NCBI RefSeq assembly: GCF_024006985.1
Contig: NZ_JAMXIB010000004.1
Location: 124,001 to 188,000 of the forward strand
From: Robiginitalea marina
Lineage (GTDB): Bacteria > Bacteroidota > Bacteroidia > Flavobacteriales > Flavobacteriaceae
DNA: 64,000 nucleotides
Direction: 5' to 3'
Shown: positions 16,668 to 24,622 of the stretch, piece after piece
How the letters are laid out: each line of letters starts with the position of its first letter
Numbering within the stretch: the first letter of the stretch is position 1
Translations under genes and position numbers: made by a program
Notes under the pieces: model-generated
What the model saw: the letters and a program-made list of their open reading frames with translations, nothing else
Database searches by the model: none
What the model was told of the DNA's origin: nothing

Positions 16668-17144
16668 ATGAGCAAGGTATCCTATTATACCAAAGAAGGG
16701 CTGCAGAAGCTTAAAGACGAGTTGAACCACCTGCGGGATGTGGAACGGCCCAGGGCTTCCCAGGCCATAGCCGAAGCCCGCGACAAGGGGGACCTTTCCG
16801 AAAATGCCGAATACGACGCGGCCAAGGAAGCCCAGGGCCTCCTGGAAATGAAAATCGCGAAAATGGAGGAACTCCTGGCCAACGCCAGGCTGATTGACGA
16901 ATCCCAGCTCGATACTTCCCGGGTGCTGGTCCTTTCGACGGTGAAGCTGAAAAATGAACAGAACGGGATGGAAATGACCTACACCCTTGTTGCCGAAAGC
17001 GAAGCCGACCTTAAAGCCGGAAAAATTTCGGTCACCTCTCCTATCGGAAAGGGCCTGCTCGGCAAGAAGGAAGGCGAGACTGCTGAAATACAGGTTCCCA
17101 ACGGGACCCTGAAGTTCCGCATTTTGGAGATTACCCGCTCCTGA
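16668..17144 (+). CDS. greA: transcription elongation factor GreA
   Basis: A 158-residue GreA. The N-terminal coiled coil (about 1-75) contains the tip motif DLSENAEYDAAKEAQ with the acidic residues that reach into the RNA polymerase secondary channel to trigger cleavage of backtracked RNA. The C-terminal FKBP-like domain contains SPIGKGLLGKKEGE. Length is normal. ATG 16668 (MSKVSYYT) with AGAGG just upstream was chosen over the in-frame ATG at 16632. The HIT protein gene follows 85 bases downstream on the same strand, a pairing common in this phylum. Confidence 0.97.
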   Translation: MSKVSYYTKEGLQKLKDELNHLRDVERPRASQAIAEARDKGDLSENAEYDAAKEAQGLLEMKIAKMEELLANARLIDESQLDTSRVLVLSTVKLKNEQNGMEMTYTLVAESEADLKAGKISVTSPIGKGLLGKKEGETAEIQVPNGTLKFRILEITRS

Positions 17145-17229
17145 ATGGAGGCCCAAAAGAGGAACCCGCGGTGGGGTTACCCAACCATCCCGGATTTAAT
17201 AATTATGGAGGAATAACATCCTGATTCCG

Positions 17230-17622
17230 ATGGCAAGCATCTTTACACGCATCATCAATGGAGAGATCCCCTGCTATAAAATTGCAGAGGATGAACATAA
17301 CTTTGCGTTTCTGGACATCAACCCAAACAGCATTGGGCATACCCTTTGCGTGCCCAAAAAAGAGGTCGATAAAATCACGGACCTCGATGAGGATGCCTAC
17401 CACAGCCTGATGCATTTCAGCCGCAAGGTGGCCCTGGCCGTTGAACAGAGCATGGAGTGCCGCCGGGTCGGGTTTACGGTGATCGGCCTTGAAGTGCCCC
17501 ATGTACACGTGCACCTCATCCCTTTGAATACCATGGCGGATGCGACCTTTCAAACGAAGGTCTCCCCCGGGCCGGAAATTTTCGAAGCCACCGCGGCCAA
17601 AATAAGGGCTAAACTACAATAG
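17230..17622 (+). CDS. HIT family nucleotide-binding protein
   Basis: A 130-residue histidine triad protein of the HinT/Fhit superfamily, which hydrolyses nucleoside phosphoramidates or related nucleotides. The triad HVHVHLIPL lies at about residues 91-99, and the N-terminus MASIFTRIINGEIPCYKIAED is typical. It is the second gene after greA. A GGAGG at about 17204-17208 lies over 20 bases before the ATG and is too distant to act as a normal ribosome binding site. The 3' end overlaps the convergent zinc-ribbon gene by 9 bases. Confidence 0.92.
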   Translation: MASIFTRIINGEIPCYKIAEDEHNFAFLDINPNSIGHTLCVPKKEVDKITDLDEDAYHSLMHFSRKVALAVEQSMECRRVGFTVIGLEVPHVHVHLIPLNTMADATFQTKVSPGPEIFEATAAKIRAKLQ

Positions 17623-17964
17623 CCCCTGGAGGTAGAAGTACGCCAGGGTCCCTGCCAATGCGATGCCCAAAAGGACCAGCACAAAGAAAAGGGGCCTGAA
17701 TTCCAGTCGGGCTTTCGCGGGCTCCAGGGCCTTTTGGAAGTATTCGACGCTGCGTTCGATATCGGGGGTCCACCCAACCGGGTAAATCCGGCTCTTGCAG
17801 GTATTGCAGGTCAATTCGTGGGAGATCTCCGAAGTGGTCCGATGGAAAAGCCGGCTGTAGAGGTGCTTCTGGTAGAACTTCAGGTTGAGGTCCTGGTTGA
17901 AACACTCCGGGCAGTTGTTGGTCAGGTGGGTTTCCCTAATGAGGGCCAGTTTACTTTTTGCCAT
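17614..17964 (-). CDS. zinc-ribbon protein with C-terminal membrane anchor
   Basis: A 116-residue protein not assigned to a known family. Two CxxC pairs, CPEC (about 18-21) and CNTC (about 53-56), can form a zinc ribbon; a single hydrophobic helix at about 92-114 anchors the C-terminus, so the ribbon should face the cytoplasm. The start overlaps the 3' end of the upstream histidine kinase gene by 14 bases on the same strand, so the two are almost certainly cotranscribed. A structural or signalling role next to the kinase is possible but unproven. Confidence 0.7.
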   Translation of the reverse strand: MAKSKLALIRETHLTNNCPECFNQDLNLKFYQKHLYSRLFHRTTSEISHELTCNTCKSRIYPVGWTPDIERSVEYFQKALEPAKARLEFRPLFFVLVLLGIALAGTLAYFYLQGLL

Positions 17965-19114
17965 TTGTTTTTAATAAAGCCAGGGAAAGTTGCATTACCG
18001 TCCCCGCCTTCCCCGACGACAGTACCTTGATTTTTCCCCCATGGTATTCTTCAATAATCCGTTTAACCAGGGAAAGGCCCAGGCCCCATCCCCTTTTTTT
18101 GGTGGTAAACCCGGGGTGGAAGATTTCCTGGAACTGGTGCCTGGGGATGCCATGCCCGGTGTCGGATACCAGCACATTCACGAAATGACCGGAAGGCACG
18201 ATTTCGATGGAGACCTCCCCTTTGCCTTTCATGGCGTCGATGCCGTTTTTTACCAGGTTTTCAATCGACCAGTGGTACAGCGACCGGTTCAGCAGCACCG
18301 GAAGGCTTTCCGCCCTGGAATGGAAGCTGAAGCGGATCAATTTTGAGCTCCGAGCCCGAAGGTATTCAAAAGCATCCCGGGTTTCGGCTACCAGGTCGAG
18401 GCGTTCCAGCCTTGGCGTGGAGCCGATCTGTGAAAATCGTTCGGTAATGGCCTGCAGCCTTCCAATGTCCTTTTCGATCTCCAGGGTAATGCCCGGGTTG
18501 ATGGCTTCGCCCTTGAGCAGCTCATTCCAGCCGAGCAGGGAGGTGAGGGGGGTGCCGATCTGGTGTGCCGTTTCCTTGGCCATGCCCGCCCATAGCTTGT
18601 TCTGTTCGGAAATTTTGTTGGTCCGGAAGAAAAAGAAAATCACCGCCCCGAAGAGGAAGATGATCAGCAAAAGGGCGATGGGGTAATACTTCAGTTTATT
18701 GAGCACTTCTGAATTGCCGTAGTACAGGGTAGCCAGGTGCTCGCCCTGGTAGTCGATGCGGATGGGGTTATTCTCGGATTCAAAAACGTCGATCTTCTCC
18801 CGGATCAGGGAGTGGTCTTCCACCGAAACGCCGGGCAGGTTATTGACTTTTACCGACCCATCTGCGTTGACCAGGATCATAGGGGTGGTGGTGTTTAATT
18901 GTAGGACCTTAAGGTGCAGGGTGCCCAGTTCCTCGTTTTCCGAGGAGCGCAGCAGTTCCGACTGGGCGGTAGCCCAGATTTCCATTTTATGGCGTTCCTC
19001 GTCCTTGAATTTCCTGAAAAAACTATTGGTGTTCCAAAGGATCAGGCTCACGATAACGAAGGCGGAGGCCAGTAAAAAAGCATTGAAAAATTTCCTCGGA
19101 GGATTCAGTCGCAT
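17951..19114 (-). CDS. sensor histidine kinase
   Basis: A 387-residue membrane kinase. Two helices (about 10-28 and 143-163) flank a periplasmic sensor part of about 110 residues. The dimerisation domain contains the phosphoacceptor H184 in AKETAHQIGTPLTSL, followed by N-box SIENLVKNGIDAM, G1 DTGHGIP and G2 GWGLGLSLVKRI. The H-box variant KETAHQIGTPL with Gln after His is common in Bacteroidota. No response regulator is adjacent, so it is an orphan at this locus. A near-consensus TATCTTTA box lies about 15 bases upstream on the minus strand. Confidence 0.92.
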   Translation of the reverse strand: MRLNPPRKFFNAFLLASAFVIVSLILWNTNSFFRKFKDEERHKMEIWATAQSELLRSSENEELGTLHLKVLQLNTTTPMILVNADGSVKVNNLPGVSVEDHSLIREKIDVFESENNPIRIDYQGEHLATLYYGNSEVLNKLKYYPIALLLIIFLFGAVIFFFFRTNKISEQNKLWAGMAKETAHQIGTPLTSLLGWNELLKGEAINPGITLEIEKDIGRLQAITERFSQIGSTPRLERLDLVAETRDAFEYLRARSSKLIRFSFHSRAESLPVLLNRSLYHWSIENLVKNGIDAMKGKGEVSIEIVPSGHFVNVLVSDTGHGIPRHQFQEIFHPGFTTKKRGWGLGLSLVKRIIEEYHGGKIKVLSSGKAGTVMQLSLALLKTNGKK

Positions 19115-19207
19115 ACCCCTTGCATCTGTTCCCTAAAGATAACTGATTTTGCAGGGAAATGTTGTGAGAACCCGGTTTTTAGCACTGGGCGTTCCTATAG
19201 TTTTCAA

Positions 19208-19215
19208 TACCTTTG
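19208..19215 (+). promoter_or_regulatory. TAnnTTTG box directly before the flavin reductase gene
   Basis: TACCTTTG ends 4 bases before ATG 19220. Since transcription in this phylum starts a few bases after this box, the mRNA should begin at or next to the start codon (leaderless). Confidence 0.6.
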
Positions 19216-19219
19216 CCCT

Positions 19220-20113
19220 ATGGAGGAAGAATACCTTGCCGTTCTCCCGGAACAGGTGGAAACCCGCGTGTTGCACGGGTACCTGCTGGGCGCCGTCGGG
19301 CCGAGGCCTATCGCCTTTGCCAGCACGGTGGACGGGGAGGGAAGGCCCAACCTGGCGCCGTTCAGTTTCTTCAACGTCTTCAGCGCCAACCCGCCCGTCC
19401 TCATCTTTTCACCGGCCCGAAGGGTACGGGACAATACCACAAAGCATACCCTGGAGAATGTGCAGCAGACCGGGGAGGTGGTGGTCAATGTGGTCTCCTA
19501 TCCGATGGTCCAGCAAATGTCCCTGGCCAGCACAGAGTACGACAGGGGCGTCAATGAATTTGAAAAGGCGGGCTTCACCATGGTGCCCTCAGACCGTGTC
19601 GCCCCGTATCGCGTAGGCGAGGCACCGGTGCAATTCGAGTGCCGGGTGACCAAAGTGGAACCCCTGGGTAGTGAAGGCGGGGCAGGCAACCTTATCCACG
19701 CCGAGGTATTGAAGATACATATCAGGCGCTCCGTGCTCGATGAACGGGATGGAATCGACCCCCGGAAGCTCGACCTGGTCGCCCGCATGGGGGGCGACTG
19801 GTACACCCGGGCCGCCTCCGGCCTTTTTGAGGTCCCCAAGCCCCTGGCCAGCCGGGGGATTGGGGTGGATGTCATCCCCGGCCCGATCCGGTTGAGCCCG
19901 GTCCTCACCGGGAATGACCTGGGCCTTTTGGGGAACGTTGAAGCATTGCCCGGCAGGGAAGAGGTCCGTCTTTTTGTGCAGGCCCACGGGGAGGTACGCG
20001 AGCTGCTGAAGCAGGCCGATTCCCTGGAAATACACCGGCATGCCCAACGTTTGCTGGAAGGGAACGATGTGGCTTCGGCCTGGAAGGTCCTGCTGGCTTC
20101 CCTGGAAAACTAA
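19220..20113 (+). CDS. flavin reductase family protein
   Basis: A 297-residue FMN-binding split-barrel protein. The FMN region is recognisable from VGPRPIAFASTVDGEG, NLAPFSFFNVFSANPP and the phosphate-binding NTTKHTLEN (about 75-83). Residues beyond about 200 form an extra C-terminal helical part typical of this Bacteroidota group. Such proteins reduce flavin or use bound FMN in reductions; the substrate is unknown. The start at 19220 gives the family N-terminus and lies directly behind a promoter box. It is divergent from the histidine kinase operon. Confidence 0.88.
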   Translation: MEEEYLAVLPEQVETRVLHGYLLGAVGPRPIAFASTVDGEGRPNLAPFSFFNVFSANPPVLIFSPARRVRDNTTKHTLENVQQTGEVVVNVVSYPMVQQMSLASTEYDRGVNEFEKAGFTMVPSDRVAPYRVGEAPVQFECRVTKVEPLGSEGGAGNLIHAEVLKIHIRRSVLDERDGIDPRKLDLVARMGGDWYTRAASGLFEVPKPLASRGIGVDVIPGPIRLSPVLTGNDLGLLGNVEALPGREEVRLFVQAHGEVRELLKQADSLEIHRHAQRLLEGNDVASAWKVLLASLEN

Positions 20114-20174
20114 CCCCGGCTCACGCAAGGGGAACGAAAACAAGAGTTCAAACACCTAAAGAAAAAATAGAATT

Positions 20175-20552
20175 ATGGAAGTACAAGGCACCATCAAATG
20201 GATCGATGAAACGAAAACCTACGGAAGCAACGGTTTCAGGAAAAGGGAAGTGGTCCTTACCACCGAAGAGCAGTACCCACAGCACCTGCTGGTCGAGTTT
20301 ATCCAGGACAAAACGGATTTGCTGAACAGCTTTCAGGCCGGGCAGCAGGTCCGTATCAGCATCAACCTGAAGGGAAGGGAATGGGTCAACCCCCAGGGGG
20401 AGACCAAATACTTCAATTCCATTCAGGGATGGAAAATCGAAGCCCTGCAAGAGGGGGATTCAGGTTCAGGCCTGCCGCCGGTTCCGCCCATGGAGGCCTT
20501 TGAGCCCGCAAAGGACCTGAAGGAAGAGGATTACGACGACCTGCCCTTCTGA
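20175..20552 (+). CDS. DUF3127 OB-fold protein with SSB-like acidic tail
   Basis: A 125-residue protein of the DUF3127 family. Residues 1-about 97 form a beta-rich OB-like domain (MEVQGTIKWIDETKTYGSN start; GWKIEAL end). A Pro/Gly-rich linker follows, and the protein ends in EEDYDDLPF, close to the DDDIPF tail by which single-stranded DNA-binding protein recruits repair and replication enzymes. This suggests an SSB-like DNA metabolism role; direct DNA binding is inferred. It lies 61 bases after the flavin reductase gene, with no clear promoter. Confidence 0.8.
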   Translation: MEVQGTIKWIDETKTYGSNGFRKREVVLTTEEQYPQHLLVEFIQDKTDLLNSFQAGQQVRISINLKGREWVNPQGETKYFNSIQGWKIEALQEGDSGSGLPPVPPMEAFEPAKDLKEEDYDDLPF

Positions 20553-20603
20553 CGGGCCCGGGAAGCCGTTTTCCGCTTGCTTTTGAGTGCAACCCAGACC
20601 TAA

Positions 20604-21980
20604 ATGTCCCTGACCCGTTCCATCGAGATTGTCTTCAGGCGCTTTCTGCCTTCCCCATTTGCCATAGCGGTTTTGCTGACCCTGCTCACTATGGGTCTGG
20701 CCCTGGGCTTCGGGAGGTTCCCGGAAGGGGTTTCCCCCTGGAAAGGGGTGCTCACCGCCTGGGAGCGGGGCCTGTGGAACCCGGGCATGCTGGTGTTTGC
20801 CTTCCAGATGATGCTCATCCTGGTCCTTGGCCATGTACTGGTGCTGAGCAAGCCCGTGGAACGATTGATCCACCGGTTGACTTCCCTGGTACGCGACGGG
20901 GCCTCGGCCGCTTTCCTGGTTTCGGTATCGACCATGCTGGTGTCTTTTTTCAACTGGGGGCTTGGGTTGATCTTCGGGGCCATCCTGGCCCGAAAGGTTG
21001 GGGAGTATGCCCGGCAACAGGGGATAGCGCTGAATTATCCGCTCATCGGGGCCTGCGGGTACCTGGGCCTGATGGTCTGGCACGGGGGGATCAGCGGCTC
21101 TGCCCCTCTGAAGGCTTCGGAGCCAGGCCACCTGGCCGGCTTGCTTGAAGGGATCCTGCCCCAGGCGGTTTTGGCCGGTTTTCCGGCCACCATCCCTACT
21201 TCAGACACGATTTTCAGCCTGTGGAACCTTGGGGTTTTTGCCGTGGTGGTCCTGGTTACCGGGCTGCTGGCTACCTATCTGGGGTACAAAGGAGGGGGCA
21301 CCCACCTGTCGCTGCCCGCATGGGAATTTGACCGGGGGGCAGAAGGCCCTGGGCAAGGGGCCGAAAAGCTCGAGCGCAGCAGGGGGTTTGCCACCCTCTT
21401 TGCAGTACTGATTTTCCTGGCCTTCCTGGTGCAGTACCTCCCCATGTTGCGATCGCTCAACCTCACCCCCGATATGCTCAATTTCTTTATGCTAGGCCTG
21501 GCGATCCTGCTGCATGGGAATATGACCCGGTTCCTCCGGGCCGTGGGGGAAGCCATAGGGGACACTTCGGGTATCCTCATACAGTTCCCCCTTTACTTTG
21601 GCATCATGGGCATGATGACTGAAAGCGGCCTGATCCACCGGATTTCCGATTTTTTCGTGGCTGTGAGCACTGCAGGGAGCTTTCCCGTTTTCACCTTTTT
21701 CAGTGCAGGGCTGGTAAACCTCTTCGTGCCCAGCGGGGGAGGGCAGTGGGCTGTGCAGGGCCCTATTGTGCTGCAAGCCGCCCAAACCCTGGGCGTCCCT
21801 TTTCCCAGGGCCGTTATGGCGCTTGCCTACGGCGACCAGCTCACCAATATGCTCCAGCCGTTCTGGGCCCTTCCCCTGTTGGCCATCACGGGGTTAAAGG
21901 CCCGGGAAATCCTGCCCTATACCCTGTTGTTTATGGTCGTGGCCGGGGCCGTTTACCTGGCGGGGTTGTGGTTCTTCTGA
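20604..21980 (+). CDS. short-chain fatty acid transporter (AtoE-like)
   Basis: A 458-residue integral membrane protein with about a dozen helices of the AtoE/short-chain fatty acid uptake family. Family-like segments are FNWGLGLIFGAILARKVGE, LMVWHGGISGSAPL and FVPSGGGQWAVQGP near residues 372-385, which resembles the conserved substrate/ion motif of this family. It would carry acetoacetate, butyrate or similar acids. It lies 51 bases after the DUF3127 gene and 27 bases before aat on the same strand. Confidence 0.88.
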   Translation: MSLTRSIEIVFRRFLPSPFAIAVLLTLLTMGLALGFGRFPEGVSPWKGVLTAWERGLWNPGMLVFAFQMMLILVLGHVLVLSKPVERLIHRLTSLVRDGASAAFLVSVSTMLVSFFNWGLGLIFGAILARKVGEYARQQGIALNYPLIGACGYLGLMVWHGGISGSAPLKASEPGHLAGLLEGILPQAVLAGFPATIPTSDTIFSLWNLGVFAVVVLVTGLLATYLGYKGGGTHLSLPAWEFDRGAEGPGQGAEKLERSRGFATLFAVLIFLAFLVQYLPMLRSLNLTPDMLNFFMLGLAILLHGNMTRFLRAVGEAIGDTSGILIQFPLYFGIMGMMTESGLIHRISDFFVAVSTAGSFPVFTFFSAGLVNLFVPSGGGQWAVQGPIVLQAAQTLGVPFPRAVMALAYGDQLTNMLQPFWALPLLAITGLKAREILPYTLLFMVVAGAVYLAGLWFF

Positions 21981-22007
21981 AGGAATTTTATCTTCGCAAA
22001 AAGTGTT

Positions 22008-22676
22008 ATGAGAGCCCGCGGTATCCCTGTTCCCGTCCTTACAGAAGCCCTGGAGTTCCCCCCGGTTTCCCTGGCTACCCCGGAAGGCTTGCTGGCCGTA
22101 GGCGGCGACCTGAGTACAGATCGCCTCATGCTCGCCTATCGTTCGGGGGTCTTCCCCTGGTTTAACGATGATTCCCTGCTGCTTTGGTGGAGTCCCGACC
22201 CCCGCATGGTATTGTTCCCGGAGAAACTCCGGGTTTCCAAAAGCATGCGACAGGTTTTAAACAAGGGAACGATGAAAGTCACCTGCAACCGGAGCTTTTC
22301 AGAGGTGATTGCCCACTGCGCACGGATCAGGCGAAAAGGACAGGCGGGCACCTGGATCACCGAACGCATGAACCAGGCCTACGAGGAACTCCACAAGCTG
22401 GGCCATGCCGTTTCCTATGAAGTTTGGCAGGACCAAAAACTGGTGGGCGGGTTGTACGGGATAGACCTTGGACACATTTTTTGCGGGGAGAGCATGTTCA
22501 GCCTGGTATCCAATGCCTCCAAGGTTGCCTTTATCCAAATGGTGGAAGACCGTCGGGCGAAAAACTACCGCTGTATCGATTGCCAGGTCTATACCGAACA
22601 CCTGGAAAGCCTTGGGGCCGAAGAGATCTCCAGGAAGGCCTTCATGGAGCTTTTACAGGGAGAGGATCAGGGATGA
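22008..22676 (+). CDS. aat: leucyl/phenylalanyl-tRNA-protein transferase
   Basis: A 222-residue Aat enzyme of the bacterial N-degron pathway, which adds Leu or Phe from aminoacyl-tRNA to proteins with N-terminal Arg or Lys for ClpS/ClpAP recognition. Signatures: LLAVGGDLSTDRLMLAYRSGVFPWF near residue 25-50, WWSPDPRMVLFPEKL, and GGLYGIDLGHIFCGESMFS. The length is normal. The TATCTTCG just upstream is one base off the promoter consensus. The 3' end overlaps the convergent DUF2490 gene by 24 bases. Confidence 0.95.
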   Translation: MRARGIPVPVLTEALEFPPVSLATPEGLLAVGGDLSTDRLMLAYRSGVFPWFNDDSLLLWWSPDPRMVLFPEKLRVSKSMRQVLNKGTMKVTCNRSFSEVIAHCARIRRKGQAGTWITERMNQAYEELHKLGHAVSYEVWQDQKLVGGLYGIDLGHIFCGESMFSLVSNASKVAFIQMVEDRRAKNYRCIDCQVYTEHLESLGAEEISRKAFMELLQGEDQG

Positions 22677-23336
22677 CAACAGGAAAAGGACCGACTGGTC
22701 GAAGCGGGCAATGCCGACCAGGCGGTATTCAAAACCGGCCTGCACTTTAAGTTCGGTACTGGCCATGATGCCTGCCATACCCCCGACCCTCAGGCTGTAA
22801 ACGGGTTTTTGGCCCCTTGCCGCTGTGAGCAGGCCTTCCGCACTTCCGATCCAGTATGCCTCGCCCACATCGAGCTTTTCCCCTTGCAGGGGCCCGTCCA
22901 GGGCCAGGCGGTATCGGAACCGGTGCAGTGTTTCGGTAGGAAAAATGCGCTGCTCGGTCCTGAAACGGTGTCCGGTTCGCACGATATTTGCCCGCTGGTT
23001 GAGGTTTACCTGCTGGGTCAGCCGCACCTCGTTTTCCCCGGTGTCTGAGAAGGGTTCGCGAAACCGGTAAAGAATCCCAAGGCCCAGGCTTCGACCCGGT
23101 CCCCATTTGAAGTCTGAGAAATGCGAAAGGTCGATATGCCGGGTTTCCAACACCGAGGCTCCATCCCTGTAAAAAAAAGCCCTTTGCTGCAGGCTGAAGT
23201 TGTGGGAATAGGTTGGGCCGACAGGGTAATTCACAGCCAGCTGTGGCTGCAGGAATCCGGTAAACCGCTCCTGCGCCCACCCGAGGGCTGGCAGCAGGCA
23301 CAACAGGAAAAGCAATGCTGGCCTAATACAGCACAT
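22653..23336 (-). CDS. DUF2490 family outer-membrane beta-barrel protein
   Basis: A 227-residue secreted protein with a signal peptide (cleavage after LGWAQ, about residue 21). Alternating hydrophobic strands with Arg- and aromatic-rich turns (RHIDLSHFSDFKW, EQRIFPTETLHRFRYRLAL) are typical of DUF2490, a small barrel family of the Bacteroidota. The C-terminus LSSLILSL lacks a terminal aromatic. Function unknown. The start overlaps the 3' end of the upstream unknown gene by 14 bases, so it belongs to the operon tag-unknown-DUF2490. Confidence 0.78.
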   Translation of the reverse strand: MCCIRPALLFLLCLLPALGWAQERFTGFLQPQLAVNYPVGPTYSHNFSLQQRAFFYRDGASVLETRHIDLSHFSDFKWGPGRSLGLGILYRFREPFSDTGENEVRLTQQVNLNQRANIVRTGHRFRTEQRIFPTETLHRFRYRLALDGPLQGEKLDVGEAYWIGSAEGLLTAARGQKPVYSLRVGGMAGIMASTELKVQAGFEYRLVGIARFDQSVLFLLSSLILSL

Positions 23337-23907
23337 GGTCGTAGTTTGGGGGCAGCGACTCCCTCATCTGCAGGAATTCGCCCCCGGAATCGTAGAGGAT
23401 TTCAAATTCCTTGAAGGTTTTTCCCTTCCCCGTCTGTATCATGAGCTCGTAACGTATTTCGGGCAACAGCAAATTCTGGAAGGCATTCCTGAAGGTTACA
23501 GAATCGGTCTCAAAGGCATCCCCCGGATATTGCTGTTGGATTTTCCTGATCTTGTAGGTATCGGTAAAATTGGACAGGTGCCTTATGATGGCATCCCAGC
23601 TTTCGTTAGGGATGTCGTTCGGGCGAATCGTCACTTCGATGTCTTCCAGAACCCCTGATGGGCTGTACTCCACACTGTAATTCAGCCGGTCTTTCCTGAA
23701 TTTGATTTCGAAGCTCTGACGGCTGCTGTCGATTTCCTTGTAGAACCGCAACCGTCTTACCCCGTCGAGGTACGGCTGGGCCTTTTCCAGGGCCGCCACC
23801 GGGAATTGGGACTCCCTTATCCGGAATTCCCGTTCGTATTTAGCCTGTGACAGTCCTAAAAAGGGTAGCAACAGCAGGAAAAGGCAGGGCCAGGGGTTAC
23901 ACTTCAT
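23323..23907 (-). CDS. secreted protein of unknown function
   Basis: A 194-residue protein I do not recognise. A hydrophobic start (MKCNPWPCLFLLLLPFLGLSQA) reads as a signal peptide. The mature part has alternating strand-like segments with many charged residues (FEIKFRKDRLNYSVEYSPSG, VTIRPNDIP) and suggests a periplasmic beta-rich fold, perhaps PepSY-like. The open frame extends upstream to 23937 inside tag; ATG 23907 gives the signal peptide directly and overlaps tag by 11 bases. It is coupled to the DUF2490 barrel gene, so the two may act together in the envelope. Confidence 0.65.
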   Translation of the reverse strand: MKCNPWPCLFLLLLPFLGLSQAKYEREFRIRESQFPVAALEKAQPYLDGVRRLRFYKEIDSSRQSFEIKFRKDRLNYSVEYSPSGVLEDIEVTIRPNDIPNESWDAIIRHLSNFTDTYKIRKIQQQYPGDAFETDSVTFRNAFQNLLLPEIRYELMIQTGKGKTFKEFEILYDSGGEFLQMRESLPPNYDHVLY

Positions 23908-24460
23908 GGTATCGGAAACAATTGATTTCATGGTCATTTACCATCCCGGTGGCCTGCATGTAGGCATACACCACCGTGCTGCCCACAAAGGTAAACCCCC
24001 GTTTTTTCAAATCCTTGCTGATCTGGTCGGAAAGCGGGGTGGTAGAAGGGGCTTTCCAGTAGTCCTGAACGTTGTTTTTCAGCGTTTGCCCCCCCGTGAA
24101 CCCCCAGAAGTAGTCGCTGAAGGTGCCGAACTCTTCCCTTACTTTGATGTAGGCCCGGGAATTGGTGATGCTTCCCTGTATTTTCAACCGGTTGCGGATG
24201 ATCCCAGGATTTTCCATAAGGGAGGCTACCTTTTCGGGGCCATATTGGGAAATGGCCTGGTAATCGAATCCGTCAAAGGCCTTTCGGAATTCCTCCCGCT
24301 TTTTGAGAACTGTAATCCAGCTCAGGCCGGCCTGAAAGGTCTCCAGCAGCAAAAATTCAAAAAGGAGGGCGTCGTCCCTGACGGGGACCCCCCACTCCTT
24401 ATCGTGATAGGCCTCATATAGGGCGCTGCCCGCGCACCACCCGCAGCGAATGATCTCCAT
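23897..24460 (-). CDS. tag: DNA-3-methyladenine glycosylase I
   Basis: A 187-residue Tag enzyme that excises N3-methyladenine from DNA. Family features are the N-terminal CGWC zinc-binding pair, YHDKEWGVP, the helix-hairpin-helix region LLETFQAGLSWITVLKKREEFRKAF with the catalytic Glu, and the C-terminal GMVNDHEINCFRY with the other zinc ligands. A TACCTTTG promoter box ends only 4 bases before the ATG, so the mRNA may be leaderless. First gene of a three-gene minus-strand operon. Confidence 0.96.
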   Translation of the reverse strand: MEIIRCGWCAGSALYEAYHDKEWGVPVRDDALLFEFLLLETFQAGLSWITVLKKREEFRKAFDGFDYQAISQYGPEKVASLMENPGIIRNRLKIQGSITNSRAYIKVREEFGTFSDYFWGFTGGQTLKNNVQDYWKAPSTTPLSDQISKDLKKRGFTFVGSTVVYAYMQATGMVNDHEINCFRYHEV

Positions 24461-24464
24461 ACGC

Positions 24465-24472
24465 CAAAGGTA
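24465..24472 (-). promoter_or_regulatory. TAnnTTTG box directly before tag
   Basis: The minus strand reads TACCTTTG, ending 4 bases before ATG 24460, which points to a leaderless transcript. Confidence 0.6.
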
Positions 24473-24581
24473 CGCAGAATGCCCCGTATCCCAATGGGTG
24501 TTGTAGCAGGTGGGCCGCCTGGCCTTGTGCGATAAATAACATAGGTACTATCGTTAAATAATAGTTAAACTCACATAAACC

Positions 24582-24603
24582 AATAGTATTACTATTATAT
24601 TTG
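24582..24603 (+). promoter_or_regulatory. promoter and palindromic operator of the TetR-exporter operon
   Basis: A perfect 15-base palindrome (AATAGTA-T-TACTATT, 24582-24596) abuts the promoter box TATATTTG (24596-24603), which lies 19 bases before the regulator ATG. A related half-site pair ATAG-GTA-CTAT occurs at 24541-24551. This is the expected arrangement for autorepression by the TetR-type protein encoded next. Confidence 0.65.
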
Positions 24604-24622
24604 CGATGATTTGCCTGAAATC

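Noticed and set aside
17154-17185. Hairpin AACCC-GCGGT-GGGTT after greA as a terminator
   Set aside because: The stem is short and no T-run follows; greA and the HIT gene are probably cotranscribed.
24541-24600. Repeats before the TetR gene as a CRISPR array or IS end
   Set aside because: Only short AT-rich inverted repeats around a promoter; no regular spacing, spacers or transposase.
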